Source of the DNA: Raphanus sativus
Lineage: Eukaryota; Streptophyta; Magnoliopsida; Brassicales; Brassicaceae
DNA length: 64,000 nt
NCBI RefSeq assembly: GCF_000801105.2
Contig: NC_079516.1
Span: 27,193,043-27,257,042 of the forward strand
Reading direction: 5' to 3'
The notes beneath the pieces are model-generated. The model was not told the DNA's origin and searched no databases. It saw only the letters and a program-made list of their open reading frames with translations. Shown in pieces: positions 24,007 to 34,446 of the stretch. Made by a program: the position numbers and the translations under genes. Position 1 is the first letter of the stretch. The number at the start of each line of letters is the position of its first letter.

Positions 24007-24134
24007 TATCTAATAAAATTTTAATATTTTTTTATAATGAAGGTGATTGGTTGGATTAATATATCTCTACTTTAGTTTTATTTATTTTTAAAGTACTAAA
24101 TTTTATTAATCAAATTGTAGTTTTATTTTTAAAG

Positions 24135-25372
24135 TTAAAGCTTACAAAAATACACATGACACACACGTAACAAATCATTTTTTAGCCTTTTTGAAGCACT
24201 CTTAACTGTGTTATTAGGATAAGTCACCTTGTTATGACCTTCGACATGACAATTTGAGCATGTGATGACTCTCTTGTCTCGTGTCATCTTGGTAGCCTTG
24301 GATGAAGTTTCATTAAGGCATTTATTTCTATCATAATTACTTGGCCTTCCTCGATTCCCTATTCTAAATGGCGGTGGCAAAACTCTTAACCTATTTAACC
24401 GAGGCCATAACTTCATACCTTGGACATGTGTAATCCCACGAGAATATGTATGTCCCCAAATTTTGGCTGTGTAATAGCCAGCAACATAAGCAACATGTAC
24501 ACAAGGGATCCCACTGAGCTGCCATTTTATACACCCACATGTTTTGAGATCCATGTCCACACAATAAGAAACACTATGATCATCAATCTCATGCACGTTT
24601 TCACAAGCAATATACCCAGGCCCAGTTCTGACCCAATACCTAAGACACATTGATATGGAGCCTATGATTTTTACCCATGATTTTTACATCTTATAAACCT
24701 TTTTTGTTGTTGTTATCAGTAAAACAAAATATAAAATGGATTCTAAAAAGTATTTCAAACATTTTATAAAATAAATTTTGGAGTTTTGTTTCTAATTATA
24801 AACAAATAAATAGAAAATTAACTTTTAAAGCTGATAGACATGTATTAGTTTCAAAAAAAATTATAGTTTTAATCGTAAATTATTTTAAATTTTATTTATT
24901 TAATGATTTAGAGCCTGTAATTTTCATTTTGTATTGGACCCATAATATCTCAGGACCAGCACTGAATATACCTTCTCAATTCTTTGGCTTTCTCTTTGTT
25001 GAGTTCAATCTCAATGTGCACTTTCTTAGTAAAATGTGTTTTCAAACTATTTGCAAGAATATCTCTCTTTGCATTACAAACCATACATTGCCTCCTAATA
25101 TCCTCTAGTATGTCAATTAATGTTTTTTGCTTCTTTAATGGTTTTATTGAAAGACTTACAGAGGTTGTTGAAGTTATCATTGCAAAATGACTCAACTCTA
25201 AAGAATCCCTTGCTTCATGTTTTTGGGTTCTGTAGTTGAAAGTGTCCCATGCACCTTTATTATATTTCTTCAGTATCTCTAAAGCATCTTCAAACACTCT
25301 TATGGTGTAGCAAACAGCTATTATCCAAAACATACGTTCTAAATCAGGATCCTTGTTGTCTCTTTTCCAATT
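24135..25372 (-). pseudogene. Decayed MULE transposase, C-terminal part
   Basis: 25372-24950 encodes the region after the transposase core (WKRDNKDPDLERMFW, ILEDIRRQCM), similar to the intact MURA at 52.2-55.3 kb (LLDMLEEIRRQCM). 24650-24135 encodes the SWIM zinc finger (CGCIKWQLSGIPCVH) and a zinc knuckle whose last Cys is Tyr (CSNCHVEGHNKVTY). Between them lies about 300 bp of AT-rich sequence, and the residues on its two sides partly overlap in alignment, so a local duplication or insertion is likely. The N-terminal part is on the far side of the CACTA element. Confidence 0.85.
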
Positions 25373-25394
25373 CACTACAAGAAAACACGCTGAT

Positions 25395-25740
25395 CCTGAG
25401 GGACTTTTCCTCGGTATGTCGTCGGAATAACCGTATTCCGACGACATACCGAGGAAAAAGTCCCTCGAAAAAAATTCCTCGAAATTTCATTTTCTCTCGA
25501 AATTTTCTCGAAATTTTGTGACGGAATTTCGAGGAACAACAATTCCGAGGAGATTTAGAGGACAAGCGTTCGTCGAAGTGGTCGTCGATATATATTGAGG
25601 AACCATTCCCTCGGTATATACCGAGGATTATACCGAGGGAATAGCCCTCCGAAAATTTTCGAGGAAACTGTCCCTCGGAATATTCCGAGGAAAACTTCCC
25701 TCGGTATATACCGAGGACAGCTGTTCCTCGGAATACATTG
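25395..25740. repeat. CACTA left subterminal repeat array
   Basis: Many short inverted and direct copies of CCTCGGTATATACCGAGG, TTCCTCGAAATTT and similar motifs occur here. Such arrays are the known binding sites of TNPA-like accessory proteins in En/Spm elements. Confidence 0.8.
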
Positions 25741-25897
25741 AATATAATTTTTTTTTTAAAACTATTTTTGAAAAAAAAAATATTTTAAAAATTTAAATTC
25801 GAAAATATAAAATTAAAATTTAAATTGAAAACATATTATCTAAATTTCAAAGTCATACAAATCAAAATAAAACATTTCGAGTTTTTGAAAGAAATTA

Positions 25898-27311
25898 AAC
25901 TACGGGCTTTGGACGTTCGGGTCTGGCATGGTCGGGAGCTCCACGTTGGCGTTCGGGTTCATGCTCCTCATCATCACCATCATTTGCTCGTTCAGCTTCC
26001 TTTGTGCCTCCCAGCCCGCCTCTTGACTCGCCACCATGGACTCCAACGCAGATATGCGAGCATCCTTGTCCCTCATCTGACTCAGAAGGACTTCTTGATC
26101 AACAAAGGACGGTGGTGCAGAAGCAGACGGAACCGAGTTGGACCGACGAGTCAAACCGAACAAACGGCCTTTCTTCTTTGGAACCGACTGAAAAAGAAAG
26201 TGTCAAATTTAAATAATATAAAAATGAATTGAACTTTAAAAAAAGAACTTACCGCTTCAACGATTTGGTTGATCCGAACCCGAGGCAAGCCGGTCGATCC
26301 CGTCGAATTGTCATCCTCGGTTTGAAGCTGAGACACTTCCTCTTCCATCTGACTGTCGATGAGGGTGACCACATCCCTCACAAGACCATCATCAATCTCG
26401 CCGGTCTTCTTGTTGGTATACGCCGTCTTTATTAGGGTGAGATGATCAACCGGCTCCCCCTCATTTTCTTCTGCCTTGAAAAAAACATAAATTAAACAAA
26501 CATTAGTAATTAAAAGAAATGCACAAAAAAATTAGAATCTTAAATAATATAATAAAAACCGACAAGTTTACCAAGCGATCCCCCAGACTGGCTAAAGATT
26601 GAGCACCCAAGTTATGGATGTACATGCCCTTCCCCTTACGGTCGCTCTTGCAGTTGGTGGAGTTGGTGGAAGAAGTTGCTCTCACTTCGTTCTTACTCCA
26701 ATGCACACCCAACTTCCGCCAGACGTCGGGGTACATCCCCTTTGGAACCTTTAAAAACAAATTGTTAAATAAATAAAAAAATATTTTAATAAATTAAAAA
26801 ATTGTTTCACAAATAAAAACCAACCTTGTTTATTTCCCACTTCTTCTTCCACGTGTGGATCTGCTTCCCATAGTTGTCCATAACTTTATGGACGAAGTGG
26901 TAATAGATAAACAACATATCATCGGCATTCCAGTTGAATTCTTGCTGAAAATAAAACACAATTAGTAGAAAATTAATATTAAAGATTAAAAAAATAAGTA
27001 AAAAATAGAATACTTACCGCAAACTGTTGAAAAACCACATATGCTACTTCTCGAGAGGGAAGTCGGTGAAAGTCGGATGTCCATTGTCGAGGGTCGAGTA
27101 CATCATACGGTTGATCAATCCGCTGATCCCGTTCCCGGATCAGTCGAACCTAATAAAAAGAACTAATTATTTAAAATGAATCAAATTTTAATGAAAAAAA
27201 ATAGGTTTAATTACCATGTCTGACCCCGTCCACATGGATACTGAGTGAGATATGGAAGATAGTCACGACCCAGCTGTCGAACAAACTCCGCAACTCTCAG
27301 AATTGCTGGAT

Positions 27312-27344
<33 letters not shown>

Positions 27345-27490
27345 TGGGTGCCACACCGGGAGCGGGAGGAGAATGAGAGGGAAATGGAGAGGGAGATGTA
27401 TGGTAGAAGCTGTGGAGCGATGCGGAACCCGAAATGGAGCCGCTCCCCGTACCACCACGACCACGACGCTGTCGAGAGCGGATCTGTTCC
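25898..27490 (-). CDS. Ptta/En/Spm plant transposase (transposase_24) accessory protein of the CACTA element
   Basis: A spliced gene; approximate exons on the minus strand: 27490-27215 (Gly/Ser/Pro/Ala-rich, then [19 protein letters not shown]), 27149-27018, 26944-26823 ([21 protein letters not shown]), 26750-26570 ([27 protein letters not shown]), 26473-26253, and 26190-25900, ending in a coiled coil ([20 protein letters not shown]) and a stop. Domain order matches Arabidopsis Ptta-family proteins, thought to bind the subterminal repeats. The 5' start is unclear: a TAA precedes the first coding stretch and no ATG is in frame, so a small upstream exon or decay is possible. Confidence 0.7.
27312..27344. 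repeat. GAGCAG hexanucleotide microsatellite
   Basis: About five copies of GAGCAG lie within the first long exon of the Ptta-like gene, where they encode an Ala-Pro repeat on the minus strand. Length variation would change the protein by dipeptides without a frameshift. Confidence 0.8.
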
Positions 27491-27494
27491 TCTT

Positions 27495-28240
27495 AAGACC
27501 TTTATATAAATAATTTTTTTTTAATATATACAATTTTTTTTTAATTTGTTAATATATTAAAATTGTTTAATAATAACAAAAAAAAAGTTTAAATATATAA
27601 AAAATAGTTTAAATATTTAAAAATTATTAAATGATTACAAAAAAGTTTAAATATATTAAAAATATTTTTAATATTTAAAAATTGTTTAATAATTACAAAA
27701 AAAAGTTTTAATATATTAAAAATATTTTAATATTTACAAAAATAGTTTTAATATATTAAAAATAGTTTAATAATTAAAAAAATAGTTTTAATATATAAAA
27801 AATAGTTTTAAAAATCAAAAAACGTTTTAAAAAAATCAAAAAACGTTTTAAAAAATAAAAAAACGTTTTAAAAAATTAAAAAAACGTTTTAAAAAATCAT
27901 ATACACATTTTAAAAAATCAAAAAACGTTTTCAATTTTAACCAAAACACAAAAAAAAAAAAAATATAACAACAATCCAAACAACAATCCAAACATGCAAA
28001 TCCTAAGCTATCCATTCAATCCTAGAATTTCCTTTCTAACAACCTAAATTTCGAGATCTATGAAGAGAGGAAGAGAAGAGAGATGAACTTACATGGGAAG
28101 AGAGGAGAGGAAGAGAGGAGAGGAAGGAGGCCGAGAGGAAGAGAGGAGAGGAGAGGAAGAGAGCCGCCGCGCAGGAGAGGAGAGGAAGGAGGCCGAGAGG
28201 AAGAGAGGAGAGAAATGGGGAAGAGAAGAATGAAAACCTA
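27495..28240. other. AT-rich and purine-rich interior of the CACTA element, no gene
   Basis: 27500-27960 is poly(A/T)-rich with recurring AAAAAACGTTTTAAAAAAT units. 28060-28230 is a GGAAGAGAGGAGAGG purine tract. No coding sequence is supported; this is probably the promoter/leader side of the Ptta-like gene. Confidence 0.5.
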
Positions 28241-29155
28241 ATTTATGAGGGGTCCGACGGAAAGGGTCCGTCGAAATTTCCTCACAAATTTTAATGTTGG
28301 TCGTCGAAATTTCCTCGAAATTCTCTTATCTGATTTTCGCGAAAAGTTTGGCGGCTAGGGTTGCCGGGTTAATGAAAAATAGTCCGAGGACAATCTTCCT
28401 CGAAATTTCCTCACAATATTGTGAGGAAATTTCGAGGAAAAAAGGTTTGGGGTTTTGAAAACATCAATTTTTTCCCCTATGTCATTTCTTATACAAATGT
28501 AATTTATAATAATAAGGTTTCTTTGTATAGATGATCATAAACAATGAAACAACACAATTACAAAAATTATTGTAAGTATTTCCTTTAACGTTTATTAAAA
28601 TGTATAAGTGTTTATCTTATGTTGTGTGGTTTTCGTCTCAATCCGCAAAAACATTGTTTTCGGTTTAAAACCCTAAAGTTGGACTTCATAATCTGGCTAA
28701 GACACTTAATGAAGGTTATAGACGTGTTATTCAATCGACAAAACATCGTTTTCGGTTTAAAACCCCTTGTTCCTCGAAATTCCCTCGAAATATTGTGAGG
28801 GAATTTCGAGGAACTACCAAAAATTATGTTGGTCGTCGAAATATCCTCGAAATCTTTCGAGGAAATTTCGAGGAAATTCAAAAAACTATGTGTTCCCTCG
28901 AAATTTCCTCGAAATATTTCGAGGGAATTTCGAGGAACAAGGTGTTTTAAATCAAACCCCTAAACCGTTAAGGGTCATTCCGAGGAAATTTCGAGGAAAT
29001 ACAAAAAACTATGTGTTCCCTCGAAATTTCCTCGAAATATTTCGAGGGAATTTCGAGGAACAAAATGTTTTAAATCAAACACCTAAACCGTTAAAGGTCA
29101 TTCCGAGGAAATTTCGAGGAAACCCTATTTTCCCTCGGTATTTCCTCGAAATTCA
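28240..29155. repeat. Internal copies of the CACTA subterminal motif
   Basis: Two clusters (about 28240-28440 and 28765-29150) contain CCTCGAAATTTCCTCG, TTTCGAGGGAATTTCGAGG and similar motifs, the same family found at the element ends. The second cluster includes a direct repeat of about 100 bp (about 28860-28980 and 28980-29100). They lie between the 3' end of the TNP2 gene and the 5' side of the Ptta-like gene. Confidence 0.75.
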
Positions 29156-29168
29156 TAAAAAAAAAAAT

Positions 29169-32007
29169 CTACTCTGATTCCGAGTCATCATCACCAGATG
29201 AATCTGAATCTGGATCTTGGTGAAACTCTCCAATAATTGGTTCATCCTGTGCGTGAACGACAGCTTCCTCTGCGAAGTCGGTGAAATCTACTATAAGGCC
29301 AACTCATGCTACATCTTCTGCTGCACTTAAGTTACTGGATGTGATTGGTTGTAGTGGGTCTTCCAGCTCAGAACTCCCCTGAACTCGGCCTCTCGGGTTG
29401 AGTCTGGTAACAGTAACCCATGGATCATCTCTGTTCCTTACCCGGGGGTACTTGATATAACAAACCTGTAACATTTTAAAAAAATTTAGTACAAGTTTAA
29501 ATTATTACACATGATGACCAATCATTCTGAATAATTAACATTTACTTACCTGGATCGGCCTGAGAAGCAAGAATGAAAGGATCATAATATTGCAGCTTTC
29601 GTCTCGAATTTACTAATGTAACACCAAATGCATATGTTCTCACACCTCGATCTGGAGTGATGTCTGAAATTTCTTCATTGATCATCTGTGCGACTATAGA
29701 ACCTTCCACCCTATTTAGATTTTTCACCATCTTCTTCAAATGGAACATATACCGCTCATACAGATACATCCATCTATACTGCACAGGACCACCAAGTTCC
29801 AATTCTCTTGCCAGGTGAATAACAAGATGCTCCATAACATCAAAAAATGAGGGAGGAAATATCTTCTCAAGGTTGCACTGAATCACGGCTATGTTAGTCT
29901 TCAGATTTTCAATACCTTCAAGAGTCACTGATCTGGCGCATAAATCGCGGAAGAGAGCATTTATCCCTGCAATTGCTTCATGAACATTTCGTGGTAATAG
30001 TTCCTTGAAAGCAAACGGAAGTAAGCGCTGCATCAACACATGACAATCGTGACTTTTTAAGCCAATAAACTTTCCTTCCTTTCTGTCGACACAGTTACGC
30101 AAATTAGATGCGTAACCGTCTGGAAACTCCACATCGTTTGAAATCCAATCAAAGAACGCATCTTTTCCTTCTGCATCAAGTCGGTATATGGGAAAAGGAG
30201 CCCTACCATTCTCATCAACTTGAAGTTCTGAACGAGCACATATATCTACTAAATCCAGTTTTGACTTCAAGTTATCCTTTGTTTTACCTTGAACGTTAAG
30301 GATCGTGTTCATGAGATTGTCAAAAAAGTTCTTCTCAATATGCATGACATCTAAATTATGCCTTAGCAAATGATCCTCCCAGTATGGCAGATCCCAGAAT
30401 ATACTTTTGTGCCAGTTATGTAGGTTTCCAACAGCATCTACCGGAAAATGCGCATGTCCACCGATGTCTGGCGTCCTTTCTGCACCAAAATCTCTTAGTT
30501 GTGTCTTCAAACATTTCCCACTAATTTTCGCAGGTGGACTGTCAAACACCCTCTTGTTCTTCGTAAACAAATTCCTACTCCTACGATATGGATGATCAGG
30601 TGGTAGGAATCTCCTGTGACAGTCAAACCAACACGTTTTCCTTCCGTGTTTTAGTTGGAAAGCATCAGTGTTATCTTGACAATATGGACATGATAGCCTT
30701 CCATGCGTTGTCCATCCAGATAACATACCATATGCTGGAAAATCACTTATTGTCCACATTAGTACTGCCTGCATTTGAAAATTTTCTTTACACGAAATAT
30801 CGTATGTTTCAGCACCTTCAGCCCATAGTTGTTGCAACTCATATATTAGTGGCTGAAGAAACACATCAAGTGATCTCTTAGGATGCTCTGGTCCGGGAAC
30901 GAGAATGGAGAGAAACAAAAACTCTCGTCGCAAGCACAAGTTTGGGGGTAAGTTGTATGGTGTAACAATGACTGGCCATAGAGAATATTGTCTTCCACTC
31001 TTCCCATACGGGCTGAAACCATCAGTACATAATCCAAGGTAGACATTTCTTCTCTCATACGCAAAGTCGGGATACTTTGATTGGAAATGTTTCCACGCTT
31101 TTGCATCTGAAGGATGTCTAATCTCACCATCTGTTGAGTGCTCCGCATGTCATCTCATTTGTTGCGCTGTGCGTTCCGAAAGATACAACCTCTGCAACCT
31201 TTCCGTCAAAGGCAAATACCACATCCTTTTATATGGTACTGGAACTCTTCCACTCGTATCTTTATAACGAGGCTTCCCACAAAATTTGCATGTAGTCCGC
31301 TGGTCATCCGCCCTCCAATAAATCATGCAGTTATCGCTGCATATATCTATTACCTGATAAGATAAACCAACCCCAGCTACAAGTTTTTGAACCTCGTAGT
31401 ATGAACCTGGAGCTACATTATCCTCAGGTAGAATACCTTTAACAAAATTAGCTATCGCATCCACACAGTCTTCAGCCAAGTTATAATCTGTTTTAATGCC
31501 CATCAGTCTCATAGCAGATGATAAAGCTGAATGACCATCTCTGCAACCTTCGTACAATGGTTGCTTTCCAGCATCCAACATTTCATAAAATCTCCTAGCT
31601 TCTGCATTGGGTAAATCTTCCCCTCTAAAATGATAATTTATCATCTGCTCAGTACCTACACCATAATCTACATCCGCTCTAATTGGTTCTTCTAATCTAA
31701 CCGCCGGCTGAGGTTCACTAGTACTACCAAGTTCATAATCAGTTTCCCCATGATGATACCAAATTTTGTAACTTCGTGTAAACCCACTCAATAATATATG
31801 AGTCCAAACATCCCACTCTTTAATAACTTTTCTATTTTTACAATTAGAGCAAGGACATCTTAACTTACTTGTTTCTGCTTCCGGTTGTCGGCGAGCTACC
31901 CTCATGAACTCGATTATACCTTGATGGTATTCTTCCGTAAGCAATCTCGTGTCCGGATCCAAATGAGGTCGATCGATCCAAGAACGAAAATAATTTGAAG
32001 AAGACAT
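29169..32007 (-). pseudogene. TNP2-like CACTA transposase (Transposase_21), two nonsense codons
   Basis: Exon 1 is 32007-29550 and exon 2 is 29465-29169. Order: Transpos_assoc domain (RSWIDRPHLDPD, LRCPCSNCKNRK), Tnp2 catalytic domain (LGLCTDGFSPYGKSG, GWTTHGRLSCPYC, HNLDVMHIEKN), DUF4218 (LKSHDCHVLMQRLLP, PVQYRWMYLYERY), then a short exon with VCYIKYPRVRNRDDPWVTV and an acidic tail. Two codons spoil it: TGA at 31150-31152 where relatives have Trp (HMRWHAEHSTDGE), and TGA at 29304-29306 in DVA-R-VGLIVDF, probably from CGA. Otherwise all 820 codons of exon 1 are open, so inactivation is recent. Confidence 0.88.
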
Positions 32008-32099
32008 GTTTTTTTGGAATCAAATTCGTGAGACTATGAGAGAAGAAGAAGAAATGGAGTGAATGAAGAGGAAGAAGGGTGGCTGTATTTATAGATGAA

Positions 32100-32450
32100 A
32101 TCCTCCCGGCATACTGAGGAAATTCTGAGGAAATTCCGAGGGAAACCGACATTTCCTCGAAATTTCCTCGGAATTTTTAAAATCCCCCAACGGTTCTCTA
32201 ACGGCTACAAGATGTCGTCGAAATATTAGAAATATCCGTCGGTTTTTCCGACGAACGAGGTTTCCTCGGTATTCCCTCGAAAAATACCGAGGAAGTTGGT
32301 CTTCCTCGAAATTTCCTCAAAAAATAGTGAGGAAATTTCGAGGAAACCACATTTCTTGGTTTCCTCGGTATCTCCTCAATATTTGGTCAGAAATTTCCGA
32401 GGAACTCATTTTCCCTCGGTATTTCCCTCACAATCAGCGTGTTTTCTTGT
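32100..32450. repeat. CACTA right subterminal repeat array
   Basis: This is the mirror of the left array: GAGGAAATTCCGAGG, CCTCGAAATTTCCTCGG, CCTCGGTATTCCCTCG and related motifs in both orientations immediately inside the right TIR, upstream of the TNP2 gene. It probably acts both as promoter region and as transposase-binding region. Confidence 0.8.
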
Positions 32451-32454
32451 AGTG

Positions 32455-33690
32455 GTTTGACAATATGTGTTTCACACATTCGATGTTCTGCTCCTGGTAA
32501 TTCATTTTTAACAGCATTCACTAAGCCCTACATAAATTATATATTAAGTATACATTCAATGCATTAATTAGAGAAAACAAAATAAAGTAACCTTTTAACC
32601 TTTTGTTTGTCTAAAATGATGGTGAATATGGAGCCATCTTGTAGTCTCAAATCTTCCTTCAACAATCTCACAAACCACTCCAAATTTATGTTTTTCTCGA
32701 CCTCCACTACAGCCCAAGCAATTGGAACTATTCTATTGTCACCATCTCTTCCAACAGCAATGATGGGTCTACAAGTTCCAATACAGGTGTCTCTTTGAGC
32801 TGTAAAACACATGTAGGACGATCAAATCTCTGTTTGCTTACAGGCCCTAGAACAGTCTAAATCTTCATAGTAGATACTGATTAGATTTTAGGACCTCAGT
32901 TTGATAGTCCCAAATCCGAGAAAAGTGAGCTTCATGGCTGGCTTTCCTTTCTCTATAAAGCTTAGACTTCGCTTTTCCACACTGCTCCTCAGTGATGGTG
33001 AGATTATATTATGTATGTATCTCATCCGTCATCTCTATCCTAGTAAATTTTGGATTTATTCGTAGTCTTTCCTCAAAGAGCATGGCAATAGAAAATGTCT
33101 TCAACATCTTCGAGTACCATGACCTAATGCAACAATGCTCTTTCACAAATACCTTCACTTGCATCTTATGTCTTCTTCTTTCATATGAACAAAATTTTCT
33201 AAAGACTTTTAGACTCTACATCAGAGCATTTTGCACCAAGCGCCTTAGCACAAGATTTATAGAGCTTGATATCACACCTTGATCGAAGAGAATACCTAAG
33301 CAAGGCCACTTTAAAATCAGACGCAAAGATCTTCACAACCAAGTATATTTGCAACCTCTTCTCTACGCTCAAACTCTTCTTCATCGTCATCAGATGACAA
33401 TGGGTCTGAGATTTTATCATCATCCGAAATACCATCACTACTGTCTCCATTACTCACATCACCCTCGTTTTGTACATCATCTCCAAAGTGAGCGCTTAAA
33501 CCCTCGACAACTTCTTCTTCGACACCAATACCATTCTGATCAGCCTCATTGTCATCTTCTTCATCGGCTTGAGTCTGTTGCTCATTCTGTTCTTCTCTAG
33601 GTTCCTTAATACTTTCGCCTTCTGGTCCCTCAGTACGAAGAGCCCGGAGTAACCCCATCGTCCTAGCCATCCTCTGCGTCGTCAATTTCT
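32455..33690 (-). pseudogene. Decayed MULE transposase, N-terminal part
   Basis: From 33685: an acidic N-terminus (EQQTQADEEDDNEADQ, DKISDPLSSDDDEEEFE). A frameshift follows near 33320-33450, then KIFASDFKVALLRYSLRSRC, CDIKLYKSCAKALGAKC (MuDR-type domain), and after more damage the transposase core AVGRDGDNRIVPIAWAVVEV...FTIILDKQK. It matches the intact MURA at 53.5-55.3 kb in order. A central stretch including the first catalytic Asp is not readable. I found no TIRs for this MULE. Confidence 0.82.
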
Positions 33691-34446
33691 TTGGATTTCG
33701 GAAATTACAAAACTGAAAGATTAGAGAACTAGGGTTTTTAATTTGAGAGCTATGTTTTTTTTATCTGTCTTGAAAGAGAAGAAGAAGAGATGAGAAAAAA
33801 AATATGGAAGAGATGCAAAACGACATAGGTTCATTAATTTTGAATCAATTTTTTTAAAAAAAAAACGTTGTTTAGTTACTTAATAGACGTTTATGAGTTT
33901 AACTATTGACTATTCTGAATTTCTAATCTGGTCTACTCAAAAAATATATGAGATTTAAAATAGCCATTATCTAAAAATTGATAATTTTTGCTCAAATACA
34001 AGTTTAAGGTTTTTTGGTTTAAATTTGAAAGTTCTATTTTTTGGCATTTTCTCTTAATTTTTTATATTTTCTAATTTATATATAATTTTAATCATTATTT
34101 TTTTTATGAAGGTAGTTATGTTTAAAACTGATCAAGTAATACAAAGGTATATATTAAGGCCCATATACATTTTTTATTATGATCTATTTTGTCAATTTCT
34201 CACAAAAAAAAATATTTGATTGAGCAGACGCCTAACTCTTTTTTTAAGTATTCCTCCAACGGTCAAAAATATGGAAAGCCGTCGTTTAAAATCCTCAGAT
34301 CCGTCTTTCCAAACATAAGCAAGTAGCCGTTACGATTCTCTTTCCACAATCTCTCCCTCTTTCAAAATCCTCAGATCTGTGTTTCTTGATCTCGCGATTT
34401 CTAGGTCTAAATTCTTTTACTTGAACGAACAACAAAAAGATCTCTC
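33691..34446. other. Upstream region of the At2g16270-like gene
   Basis: AT-rich sequence holds no gene. The last 130 bp (from about 34310) are pyrimidine-rich (CTCTTTCCACAATCTCTCCC) and probably form the 5' UTR of the gene at 34447. No TATA box is compelling. Confidence 0.4.

Larger units (their letters stand above)
25373..32454 (-). mobile_element. CACTA (En/Spm) transposon inserted in a MULE transposase gene
   Basis: The termini are CACTACAAGAAAACACGCTG and its exact reverse complement, so at least 22 bp of TIR are perfect. The 7082-bp element carries a TNP2-type transposase gene and a Ptta/transposase_24 gene, both on the minus strand. Flanking trinucleotides are ATT (left) and GTT (right), a 3-bp duplication differing at one base. 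The MULE frame continues directly across the insertion (HIV/NWKRDNKD). Subterminal repeats rich in CCTCGAAATTTCCTCGG-like motifs lie at both ends. Confidence 0.93.

Noticed and set aside
25395..32450. Clusters of short repeats that look CRISPR-like
   Set aside because: Spacing is irregular, motifs occur in both orientations, and they lie inside CACTA termini in a plant genome; these are subterminal transposase-binding repeats.
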